Origin: Clostridiales bacterium
GTDB lineage: Bacteria > Bacillota_A > Clostridia > Lachnospirales > Lachnospiraceae
DNA: 13,478 bases
Direction of reading: 5' to 3'
Assembly: GCA_030154385.1 (NCBI GenBank)
Contig: JASKJZ010000025.1
Coordinates: 1-13,478, forward strand
The position numbers and the translations under genes are program-made. The notes beneath the pieces were generated by a model that was not told the DNA's origin, did not search any database, and saw only the letters and a list, made by a program, of their open reading frames with translations. This document shows, one piece after another, positions 1 through 6,490 of this stretch (the stretch's first letter is position 1; each line of letters starts with the position of its first letter).

Positions 1-1
1 T

Positions 2-508
2 ACCGAAGCGCAGACAAAAAGCGAAATAAAGCGCCAAATAAAGCTCTGTCAAGAAGAAGAAACCGATTTAATCATCGTAAGCTTTCACTGGGGCATAGAG
101 CACACGTATCAGCCCGAGAAAAAACAACAGCGGATTGCACACTATGCGATTGATTTAGGTGCTGATCTGATTCTTGGACATCACCCACATGTATTACAGG
201 GTGTTGAATCTTACAAAGATAAGATGATTGTCTATAGTTTGGGCAATTTCTGCTTTGGAGGCAATACAAATCCAAGCGATAAGGATACCATGATTTATCG
301 TCAGACCTTTGTGTTTGAAAATGGAAGCCTTAGTAAGGCAAGCAGCCGCATTATTCCGTGTTCCCTTTCTTCCGTATCCACACGAAATAACTATCAGCCT
401 ACCTTGCTAAGCGGCAAAAAACGTGCCCGCGTCATACACTTGTTGAACGAACGAAGCCAGACCTTCCAAACAAAAGTCCTATCGAGCGGTGCGATTGAAG
501 TAGAATAG
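2..508 (+). CDS. CapA family protein (poly-gamma-glutamate capsule synthesis type), 3' part
   Basis: C-terminal 168 residues of a CapA/PGA_cap protein; the gene starts before the window. The open frame runs from base 2 to a TAG at 506-508. Family motifs are clear: IIVSFHWGIEH near the start, then DLGADLILGHHPHVLQG, then VYSLGNFCFGG. The His/Asp/Asn-rich motifs belong to a calcineurin-like metallophosphoesterase fold, and these are the positions expected to bind the metal pair. Family members take part in poly-gamma-glutamate or capsule synthesis or act as surface phosphatases; the exact substrate cannot be told from this fragment. It is the only real gene on the plus strand here, and its last 30 bases overlap the 3' end of the convergent MFS gene. 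No terminator is visible between the two. The family call is strong, the function is not. Confidence 0.9.
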   Translation, partial: TEAQTKSEIKRQIKLCQEEETDLIIVSFHWGIEHTYQPEKKQQRIAHYAIDLGADLILGHHPHVLQGVESYKDKMIVYSLGNFCFGGNTNPSDKDTMIYRQTFVFENGSLSKASSRIIPCSLSSVSTRNNYQPTLLSGKKRARVIHLLNERSQTFQTKVLSSGAIEVE

Positions 509-1663
509 CATAGAAAAAACGGTTGCCGCAAAAAATGCAATTCCTGCAAACAAAATAGGAAAAATCGGCTGTATTGTATACAATCCTCCTGCTGCCAATG
601 CTCCAATAATACCTCCTAGCGATTTCACCCCATTATAAAATCCCATGACAATGCTTCGATCGGAAATACTTGCTTCTCTAGAAACCATATCCTGCATAAT
701 GGGTATACTAATCGCATTGATTGTAAAAAATAAAATACTCAAGCCGATAAACATGAATTGCGACTTCATCCCTGCAACCCAAAATATCGATAAGGTACCC
801 AGGAGCATAATATAAATCATGGCGCGCTTACTATTTGCCTTTTGTAAAATCCATATACAAATCGTACCATTTGCCAGTAAGGCCACTATTCCAATCAAGG
901 CCTTGATGGTTCCATTATAGCCCGAACTCAATCCATACACATCTTTAATGTAATAATTAAAGCATTGTTCAAACGCCGTGTTTCCTAGAAACGCAAGTCC
1001 GCATAAGAGAAACAAAAGAAGAAAGGTCGGATTCATGAAGCGCCTAGCTTCCATAAAAGAATGAAATGGATTTGAGGTTCTAATCATCTCCCGATACGAA
1101 ATTTTAAGCGGCTTTGGATTGTCCTCCGTACAAACCAGATAGAATACAGGCGATGACAAAAGAAGCAGCCCCACTTGAAGACCAAAGGCAAGTCCAATTG
1201 AGATTTCCCCTAGCAGACCCCCAATAAAATATCCAAATGCACTTGCCACACTACTAATCGCTGCAAGAATTGCAAGGTTTTTTCCACGATCTTCTTCCTT
1301 CGAAATGCGAACCAGATAGGTCAGCATACTAATAAAGATTCCTCCGGTAAACACACCTGAAAAAATACGAGCAAGTAAAATTGTTCCCTCTGTCTTTTCC
1401 ACAGCAAATAAAAATTGTCCCGCTGCATATCCTATGCTACAAAAAGCAATGGTATTGCGGCTATTTTTATACTCATTTCGTTTTCCCCAAAAAGGAGAAA
1501 ATAAAAAATTGCTGAACATCATGGCAGCAAATGCTGCTCCAAACATATAATCTGGCAGGTTTAAATTTTGAATCAAGGTAGGTGTTACGGGATGTGCCAG
1601 ATTAGCCGCTACATTCATGAGAATGGCCGCCGCAAAAAAAGATATCAACGTTTTTTTCTTCAT
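479..1663 (-). CDS. MFS transporter, probable drug/metabolite efflux
   Basis: A 394-residue, very hydrophobic protein of the length and pattern of a 12-TM major facilitator. It starts with a short basic N-terminus (MKKKT) and a first helix with the typical NLAHPVTPTLI turn. The loop after TM2 carries FWGKRNEYKNSR, a degenerate form of the MFS motif A. A longer basic, hydrophilic loop near residues 180-205 (NPKPLKISYREMIRTSNPF) separates the two six-helix halves. The ATG at 1661-1663 has an AAGGA ribosome binding site about 7 bases upstream. It has its own promoter (1705-1733) just after the terminator of the preceding gene, so it is probably monocistronic. The last 30 bases overlap the convergent CapA-like gene. 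Substrate unknown; efflux is inferred from the family only. Confidence 0.88.
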   Translation of the reverse strand: MKKKTLISFFAAAILMNVAANLAHPVTPTLIQNLNLPDYMFGAAFAAMMFSNFLFSPFWGKRNEYKNSRNTIAFCSIGYAAGQFLFAVEKTEGTILLARIFSGVFTGGIFISMLTYLVRISKEEDRGKNLAILAAISSVASAFGYFIGGLLGEISIGLAFGLQVGLLLLSSPVFYLVCTEDNPKPLKISYREMIRTSNPFHSFMEARRFMNPTFLLLFLLCGLAFLGNTAFEQCFNYYIKDVYGLSSGYNGTIKALIGIVALLANGTICIWILQKANSKRAMIYIMLLGTLSIFWVAGMKSQFMFIGLSILFFTINAISIPIMQDMVSREASISDRSIVMGFYNGVKSLGGIIGALAAGGLYTIQPIFPILFAGIAFFAATVFSMLFYFNRTAR

Positions 1664-1704
1664 CTTAAAATCCTTATCTTTTCTGATTTTTTATTTCATG
1701 AGCC

Positions 1705-1733
1705 ATTATATCGTTTCTAGCTTACTGTTTCAA
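1705..1733 (-). promoter_or_regulatory. sigma-A type promoter of the MFS gene
   Basis: On the minus strand TTGAAA (1728-1733), a 17-base spacer and a perfect TATAAT (1705-1710). The predicted start of transcription near 1698 gives a leader of about 35 bases before the MFS ATG. The -35 box lies immediately beyond the T-tract of the terminator at 1735-1755. Confidence 0.75.
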
Positions 1734-1734
1734 C

Positions 1735-1755
1735 AAAAAAGAGAATCCTCTTTTT
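1735..1755 (-). terminator. intrinsic terminator after the short chemoreceptor pseudogene
   Basis: Eight-base stem AAAAAGAG/CTCTTTTT (1736-1743 with 1748-1755) around a 4-base loop, running into six T on the minus strand. It lies 25 bases after the TAG of the short MCP gene. The stem is A/T-rich, so the strength is uncertain. Confidence 0.7.
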
Positions 1756-1779
1756 GAGAACCCCCCTTTATTTTCACCT

Positions 1780-2346
1780 CTAGTTTGAAAACGTATGTTC
1801 AATGGATACGGATAATTCCATAAGACCCACCGAAACCTGTTCAATGTTATCATAGATATTTTGAAATGCCTGACTTGCTTCGCTGATAATCCCTTCTCCC
1901 TCTTGCACACTTGTATTAACATGCTGCATTACCTTTACTGAATTTTCAATTTCCGCTTGAATTTTTTGAATCACTGCTTCAATCTCTTTTGCAGCATGCG
2001 TCGTCTGAGCCGCTAGATTTTATACTTCTTCTGCTACGACAGCAAACCCTCTTCCCATCTCTCCTGATCTAGCTGCCTCAATCGAAGCATTCAGTGCTAG
2101 CATATTGGTCTTTTTTGCAATTCCTGTAATGGAGCCAACAATGCTTTCAATTTCCTTTGATTTTTGATCCAGCGAGGTAACTGCCTCTAAGACATGATCG
2201 GATTGTTTCCGAATCACTCCCATTTGCTCCATACTCTTGCCAATGACTGCGATTCCATTCGTTGCCTCAGAAGAAGCATTAATCGAAGATTCCACTACCT
2301 CTTGAAGATGTTGATCAATTTCTCCCATTTTTTCTACATTTTCCAT
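1780..2346 (-). pseudogene. short soluble methyl-accepting chemotaxis protein interrupted by one TAA
   Basis: A single frame encodes 188 residues of MCP cytoplasmic signalling domain, broken by one in-frame TAA at 2020-2022. Before the stop (108 residues) lies the conserved hairpin tip [20 protein letters not shown] followed by FAVVAEEV. After it the same frame continues NLAAQTTHAAKEIEAVIQKI for 80 codons to a TAG at 1780-1782. The stop replaces the basic residue of the family motif EEV(R/K)xLA; AAA to TAA would be one change. There is no membrane segment or sensor domain. The start is well supported by AGGAGG seven bases before the ATG, so the short form looks original rather than 5'-truncated. 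If the stop is real, the product loses the returning helix and most likely cannot form the CheA/CheW-binding bundle. A sequencing error or read-through is also possible. Confidence 0.85.
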
Positions 2347-2424
2347 AAATACCTCCTAAAAAATCCCCACAAAACAAGACATTATCATAGTAAAATAGTA
2401 CTATAAAACTCCAGTTTTTTCAAT

Positions 2425-3267
2425 CTATTTTAGGAATCCAATTACATTCTTTGGCCAAATCCGAACGCTAGCTTTTCCCTCTATCTTTTCCCCCGTAAAA
2501 AAGCCAAGATCACGACTGTCTAAACTAATTTCTCGATTATCTCCCATCACAAAATAACTTCCCTCTGGCACAACAAAAGGCACTTTTATGGAATTGGGAT
2601 ATGTATTCCCTTGTGTGTAGGACTCACTATATTCACTCCCATTAATAAATACCTTACCATTTTGAATGTCAATGGTATCACCCGGCAGACCAATTATTCT
2701 TTTTACCAAGCGCTTTTCATCCTCTATTTTTTTATAGGGAATGGATTGTACATAATCCTCCAGATTTTCCATCAATTGTTCCACGATTCCTTGCTGCCGT
2801 TCGAAATCAATAATAACGATATCACCCCTTTGTGGTTGAGAAAATAAGTATGCTGCTTTATTCTCTAATAAATATTCTCCTTCATAAAGTGTTGGAATCA
2901 TGGAACTTTGTCTCACCTCCGTCTTCGCAAAAACAAAGGTGTGAAACGATAAAGAAATCAAAAAAGCAAACAAAAATACAGAAGCATATGAAAAAATCTG
3001 CCTTGGAAGATTTGCCCTTTTTAAAAAGCTCTTACATTTTTCAAAGGGGCGAAGCGTCTTTTTAAACTCCTCTCTCAATTCTTCCGCCACTCCAAATCGC
3101 TCTATCGCTCTAATCTGTGCCTCCTCCAGTGACAAGCCATCCCTTTCCCCTTCCCTCACCAGCAACAATAGATGACCGAAAAGCTCCTCTTCTAATTCGC
3201 TTCTTTCTTTTCTTGTTAAGCAAAGTCCTTCTAAAATATCCTCCACAAATTGCTTTATTTGTTCCAT
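2425..3267 (-). CDS. lepB: type I signal peptidase with N-terminal HAAS-like domain
   Basis: 280 residues, longer than the roughly 180 of a usual Gram-positive signal peptidase because of an extra N-terminus. Residues 1-75 are charged and helical (LTRKERSELEEELFGHLLLL, then LSLEEAQIRAIERFG), the pattern of the HAAS/permease-prefix domains usually encoded next to PadR regulators. One TM follows (about 91-114). The peptidase boxes are complete: QSSMIPTLYEGE with nucleophile Ser122, GDIVIIDF, KRIIGLPGD with general base Lys189, and MGDNREISLDSRDLG. About 30 residues lie between the GDIV and KRIIGLPGD boxes, longer than usual. It should cleave Sec/Tat signal peptides outside the membrane, with the HAAS part in the cytoplasm. 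Its ATG lies inside the padR 3' end (13-base overlap), so the two are translationally coupled and share the PadR-controlled promoter. Enzyme identity is firm; the HAAS call rests on pattern and context. Confidence 0.92.
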   Translation of the reverse strand: MEQIKQFVEDILEGLCLTRKERSELEEELFGHLLLLVREGERDGLSLEEAQIRAIERFGVAEELREEFKKTLRPFEKCKSFLKRANLPRQIFSYASVFLFAFLISLSFHTFVFAKTEVRQSSMIPTLYEGEYLLENKAAYLFSQPQRGDIVIIDFERQQGIVEQLMENLEDYVQSIPYKKIEDEKRLVKRIIGLPGDTIDIQNGKVFINGSEYSESYTQGNTYPNSIKVPFVVPEGSYFVMGDNREISLDSRDLGFFTGEKIEGKASVRIWPKNVIGFLK

Positions 3268-3590
3268 ACCAAACCCTCCTCACATGAACATACCCATTGG
3301 TTTACTTGCTTCCATTCTTGCAGCTTTTTTTTAAGATAACGTTCCCCATCCTTCGTTAGCTGATAATATTTTCTTCTTCCTCCAAGCTCCGCTTCGCCCC
3401 AATAAGAGATAAGATATCCCTTTTGTTCCAACCGTTTCAAAGCTGGATATAAGGTTCCTTCTCCCATTTTATATACCTGATTGCTCATATTTTCTAATGC
3501 CTTTATTATTTGATAACCGTACTGATCCTCCTTTACAAGCTGTGACAACAAAAGAATATCAGTACTTCCCTTCATCATTTCTTTGTCCAT
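3255..3590 (-). CDS. PadR family transcriptional repressor
   Basis: 111 residues, the size of short (subfamily 2) PadR proteins. The winged helix is clear: ILLLSQLVKEDQYGYQIIKA (residues 12-31), the recognition region GEGTLYPALKRLEQKGYLIS (43-62) and the wing GGRRKYYQLTKDGERYL (70-86). A short C-terminal helix provides the dimer contact. The ATG at 3588-3590 has CGGAGGT seven bases upstream. Downstream it overlaps the HAAS-signal peptidase gene by 13 bases. In PadR/HAAS pairs the regulator usually controls its own operon, and repeat sequences overlapping its promoter (3615-3646) fit autorepression. The inducing signal is unknown; a membrane or cell-envelope cue is plausible from the partner gene. 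Confidence 0.93.
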   Translation of the reverse strand: MDKEMMKGSTDILLLSQLVKEDQYGYQIIKALENMSNQVYKMGEGTLYPALKRLEQKGYLISYWGEAELGGRRKYYQLTKDGERYLKKKLQEWKQVNQWVCSCEEGLVWNK

Positions 3591-3611
3591 CTGTTTACCT
3601 CCGTCTTAATC

Positions 3612-3640
3612 ATTGTAATACACAGTACATCGTATTGCAA
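3612..3640 (-). promoter_or_regulatory. promoter of padR-signal peptidase operon
   Basis: Minus strand TTGCAA (3635-3640), 17-base spacer, TACAAT (3612-3617), both close to the sigma-A consensus. Transcription would start near 3605, only a few bases before the CGGAGGT ribosome binding site, giving a very short leader. Confidence 0.7.
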
Positions 3641-3646
3641 GGTACT
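3615..3646. promoter_or_regulatory. probable PadR operator overlapping the padR promoter
   Basis: Two imperfect direct copies of GTAnTnCAnnGTAC (3615-3628 and 3632-3645) have a 17-base period. Read as a dyad, AGTAC (3624-3628) faces GTACT (3642-3646). The sites cover the spacer and both promoter hexamers, where a bound repressor would exclude RNA polymerase. Assignment to PadR is inferred from position and from the GTAC-flanked dyads typical of PadR operators. Confidence 0.55.
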
Positions 3647-3661
3647 ATGGCGAAATTTTTA

Positions 3662-3681
3662 GGCGAGCACAATCGCTCGCC
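3662..3681 (-). terminator. GC-rich hairpin after the long chemoreceptor gene
   Basis: Perfect 7-bp stem GGCGAGC/GCTCGCC around a 6-base loop, beginning 5 bases after the MCP stop codon. On the minus strand it is followed by TAAAAATTT rather than a clean T-run, so it may only partly terminate or may mainly protect the 3' end. It separates the MCP transcript from the padR promoter. Confidence 0.5.
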
Positions 3682-3686
3682 CTTCT

Positions 3687-5194
3687 CTATTTCTTGATAT
3701 ACTTGTCAAAACGCTCTGCTGATAAAATAACTTCCTCTAAGAAAGCCTTTGTATTCTCCGCATGCTGCAAATTCTTTTCACTGATGGCTGAGGCTTCCTC
3801 CGAGCTTGCTGTAACCTCCTGCGTTGTAGCTGATATTTGGCTGATATTATCCACAATGCGATTATTTGTGTTGGCCAGCTCCACTAGCATCTGATCAATT
3901 CTTTTGATATGTTCCGTAAGCGTATCGACATTTTGATTAATTTTTTCAAAGTTTTGGGATGCAGTCTCAATGAGTCCGCTCTGATTTTCTGCTGCAACGA
4001 CCGAGTCCTTTACATTGGTAGAAGCTTCGCTTGCATTTTGACTAAGCTCTTCTACTATTTTTGTTATGCTTTCCGTAGACTTTCTGGTCTGCTCCGCAAG
4101 TTCTCGTATCTGATCTGCGACCACCGCAAAACCTCTGCCAGCCTCTCCCGCTCTTGCACTTTCAATCGAAGCATTCAGCGCAAGCAAGTTGGTTTGACTG
4201 GAAATATTTAAAATAATATTCGTGATATCACGTACCTCTTTGGTCTTTTCCTGTAGTTTATCCATGGACTCAATAACACCCGTATTGGTATTTGCTATCA
4301 TTCCCGATTGCTCCTTTAAATGGTGAACAATCTCAAATCCTTCTTGAATTGCAAGTGAAGAATTGCCAGCAAGCGCTACCATCTCCTCAGAAGAAATCAC
4401 TGTTTCTTTGATGGAACCTTGTATTGACTGCGTCATCAAGGTTTGCTCCTGGATGCTCATCGCAGTAGATTGCGTACTCGTGGAAATCTCACCAACTGCT
4501 GCATTTACAATCTCAGTTGACTCCTCTAAATCACGAACAAGCTGATTGCTTTTTGTAGCTCCTTCTTTTACAATCTGCGCAATTTCTAATATTTCATCAA
4601 TCATCGCAACTTGCTTTTTTTGCTCGTCTTGGATTGCCCCTGTCGTATCTCTGGTAAAGCGTCTGCCAATATCCGTACATTTATAAATTGTATTGAAGAT
4701 CAAAATCATTACAATATATTCCATGACATGCTTGGATAAGCCATCTGTCCTTGCTAAATACACCATGAGGATATATATGGTATTAACAATGCCACCCCAA
4801 ACACAAAAGATCTTCGTCAGTTTTGTATTATGATAGAGAATAAATGCTGACAATACCGGAATTGCACTGATTTGCACATATACATCCTGCTCACTCAATA
4901 AAAAAGCAGAATAAATAATCATAAAACTAATAATACAGCCCCAGCCAAGTTTCGTGCTATCTGCTTTTTTATGTAGGTAAACCAATTTAGTGCAGTTGCT
5001 AACAGACAACAAATTCCGATTGGAAGTGCAATATACCACATAATGGTATGCTCATAAACCCGTGTACCTAAAATACCTAAATAACCCGCATATAAAATGC
5101 TCATACCTAAAATCAAAAACCAATTGACGGCTTTATCCCTGGCCGACTTTTCTTGATAGATTCTCTTTGACAAACCCTTTACTCCATGTTCCAT
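3687..5194 (-). pseudogene. six-TM methyl-accepting chemotaxis protein split by a -1 frameshift
   Basis: Two overlapping frames form one receptor of about 502 residues. The first (ATG 5192-5194, GAGGAG ribosome binding site) encodes two membrane helices and leaves the receptor frame after YIKK (residue 77). The second continues ADSTKLGWG and contains four more TM helices, a coiled coil and the full signalling tip [20 protein letters not shown] and [20 protein letters not shown], ending KYIKK. With six TM helices and no extracellular domain, it resembles clostridial receptors that sense through the membrane region. The shift falls exactly on A AAA AAG (4964-4970), and a -1 move gives the seamless protein. 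So it is either a lost A in an A7 run (mutation, phase variation or sequencing error) or programmed frameshifting. Without the shift a 91-residue membrane stub is made. The second frame has no convincing ribosome binding site of its own. The fusion is inferred from frame continuity and the known layout of this receptor class. Confidence 0.88.
4964..4970 (-). other. A AAA AAG slippery heptamer at the MCP frame junction
   Basis: In the upstream reading frame the codons are ATA AAA AAG, so the bases read A AAA AAG in the phase required for tandem -1 slippage (as in E. coli dnaX). After a -1 slip the next codon is GCA, which opens the rest of the receptor. I see no strong Shine-Dalgarno 10-14 bases upstream and only a weak 5-bp stem downstream (AUAGC with GCUGU), so programmed use is unproven. 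Confidence 0.6.
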
Positions 5195-5232
5195 ATATAT
5201 ACTCCTCGCAAATTATATTATTGTGTATTGGG

Positions 5233-5261
5233 ATAATAACATTACAAATTATTGTTGTCAA
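5233..5261 (-). promoter_or_regulatory. promoter of the long chemoreceptor gene
   Basis: Minus strand perfect TTGACA (5256-5261), 17-base spacer, TATTAT (5233-5238). The predicted start near 5226 gives a leader of about 32 bases containing GAGGAG before the ATG. Confidence 0.75.
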
Positions 5262-5350
5262 TATATTTTATCTGCTTTTTCTACAAACCCTTAAAAAATA
5301 AGCTTGTGCTTCAAATTATTTTATTTTAAAAGTTTTTGCTTACACACATT

Positions 5351-5367
5351 AACAATTTTAAATTGTT
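5351..5367. repeat. 17-base palindrome at the end of the hydrolase pseudogene
   Basis: AACAATTT and AAATTGTT flank one central base; the hydrolase stop codon (5358-5360) lies inside. It can form an A/T-rich hairpin and might be a weak terminator, but the T-run on the minus strand is short. The plus strand has five T after it. Confidence 0.4.
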
Positions 5368-5968
5368 TTTAACCATTCCATAATGGTATCAACCCCTTTT
5401 TTATAATTACTGCCAACCAGCATGCCGGTATGTGTCATTCCCTCAAACAAATGAGAGGTTCCATTGTATCTTTGTGCTTCTATCTTACCCCGAATGATAT
5501 CTTCCTCTTCTTGTATTGCTTTAATCGAAAGTACAGGACAGTGAATATTCGAATTATCCACAGAAATCCCCTTCACTCCTTCAATCCAAGTAGCAATCTC
5601 CAAGAAAACACATGCAGACTCCTCCGACAAATACTGCATTTGAAACCGAATATCTTCCTCGCTCTCATCTATGCTGTATAATTCCCGCTCTCGGCTATTT
5701 TTTGGCACAAAATTCCTCCCATACTAAATCCAATTAGGATCGGCGGCGTTTGGCATCGTGCCATCACTTCCCTTATATCCGTAAGGTAATCCTCTACCGT
5801 TACCTTTGTCATATCAGTTGACCGACTCCTATAGTGTCCCCGTAAGTTCATCACATAACAGGAATAGCCTGACGCAACGAAGTGTGGAATGTACTTGCAT
5901 CACATCCAGCTTCCCGTGTAAGCTCCATGAACAAAAAGCAGCAGCAATTTTCTTAAATAAGCATGCAT
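5358..5968 (-). pseudogene. alpha/beta hydrolase, broken by a stop and a frameshift/deletion
   Basis: The gene begins with ATG at 5966-5968 behind AAGGAG and reads LLLLFVHGAYTGSWM, the oxyanion strand, then hits TGA at 5900-5902 where relatives have Trp (xWxW). The same frame continues with YVMNLRGHYRSRS and the nucleophile elbow PPILIGFSMGGILCQK. Near 5690-5705 the reading must change frame; the second frame carries YLSEESACVFLEIATWIEGV, the strand NIHCPVLSIKAIQEEEDI and a His in GMTHTGMLVG that could be the catalytic one. The cap region between elbow and second frame looks too short (tens of residues missing, inferred), so this is more than a single-base error. Two independent lesions make it a true pseudogene. 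An operator palindrome in front (5993-6014) ties it to the adjacent marR. The substrate of the former enzyme is unknown. Confidence 0.85.
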
Positions 5969-5992
5969 GTTATTTTACTCCTTCGATGATAT

Positions 5993-6014
5993 TTTAGTTT
6001 GATATCAAACTAAA
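5993..6014. promoter_or_regulatory. perfect 22-bp palindrome, probable MarR operator of the hydrolase gene
   Basis: The core AGTTTGATATCAAACT (5996-6011) is extended by three matching bases on each side. It lies between the marR stop and the hydrolase ribosome binding site, overlapping a TAAAAT (5991-5996) that could be the hydrolase -10 box. The same 16-mer with one change recurs in the marR promoter (6460-6475). AT-rich perfect palindromes of this length are typical MarR sites. Confidence 0.75.
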
Positions 6015-6025
6015 TAGATAAAAAA

Positions 6026-6448
6026 CTACAGATTCTTTTCAATTTTGCATAGCAATTCCAGAAAAGCCTCTTTTTCTTCTTCCGATACTCCCCTATAAAA
6101 ATCCTCCATAAGCTTGTTTGAGATTTCGATAAAGATAGATTTTAGAGCCTTTCCCTTCTCCGTAAGGAATACATAATTCACTCTTGTGTCGGTTTGCTCT
6201 TTCTCTTTTTTGACATATTCTATCTGGCATAGTTTATTTACCAAAGCTGTAACTGTAGACTTGTCTTTGTGAATTTTTGAGGCAATTTCTGCCATTGTCA
6301 TTTTTTCTCTGTCAAAAAGGGCATATAGAATATCTCCATGAGAAGTAGCCAACCCCTCAATACCATGGTTGGCAAGTTCTGATAGAATTCTATTATTTGC
6401 CTTTTGGCGTATTCTGGATAATAAAGATAATGCATCTGTTGTTTTCAT
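6026..6448 (-). CDS. MarR family transcriptional regulator
   Basis: 140 residues, normal family length. N-terminal and C-terminal helices make the dimer interface. The winged helix spans about residues 32-100: TSHGDILYALFDREKMTMAE, recognition helix IHKDKSTVTALVNKLCQIEY (59-78) and wing with the conserved D-x-R (Asp87, Arg89) before VNYVFLTEKGKAL. MarR proteins bind palindromes as dimers and are released by small ligands or oxidation; there is no obvious redox-sensing Cys near the N-terminus (only Cys at about 74 and 133), so a ligand is more likely. The promoter places transcription start at or next to the ATG, and no Shine-Dalgarno is visible, so the mRNA appears leaderless. It lies 42 bases after the PNPOx-like gene and 57 bases before the start of the hydrolase pseudogene, its probable target. 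Confidence 0.92.
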   Translation of the reverse strand: MKTTDALSLLSRIRQKANNRILSELANHGIEGLATSHGDILYALFDREKMTMAEIASKIHKDKSTVTALVNKLCQIEYVKKEKEQTDTRVNYVFLTEKGKALKSIFIEISNKLMEDFYRGVSEEEKEAFLELLCKIEKNL

Positions 6449-6454
6449 ACTTAT

Positions 6455-6484
6455 ATTATAGTTTTATATCAAACTTTTTGTCAA
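6455..6484 (-). promoter_or_regulatory. consensus promoter of marR
   Basis: Perfect TTGACA (6479-6484) and perfect TATAAT (6455-6460) with an 18-base spacer. The -10 box ends only 6 bases before the ATG, so transcription should begin at about the A of the start codon. Confidence 0.85.
6460..6475. promoter_or_regulatory. MarR autoregulatory operator
   Basis: AGTTTTATATCAAACT differs by one base from the core of the palindrome at 5993-6014. It fills the spacer of the marR promoter, so binding would block transcription. MarR binding is inferred. Confidence 0.7.
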
Positions 6485-6490
6485 CCAACT

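Noticed and set aside
2405..2418. AAAACT/AGTTTT hairpin as terminator of the signal peptidase gene
   Set aside because: Only five stable A/T-rich pairs with a 4-base loop and no T-run; too weak to call.
5900..5902. In-frame TGA at a Trp position of the hydrolase, suggesting TGA recoding (Trp or selenocysteine); none of the 15 stop codons I assigned to genes and main pseudogenes, outside the tiny frame at 8462-8491, is TGA.
   Set aside because: Intact genes use TGG for Trp and contain no in-frame TGA, and the same hydrolase has a second independent lesion. The lack of TGA stops is compatible with chance in a small sample.
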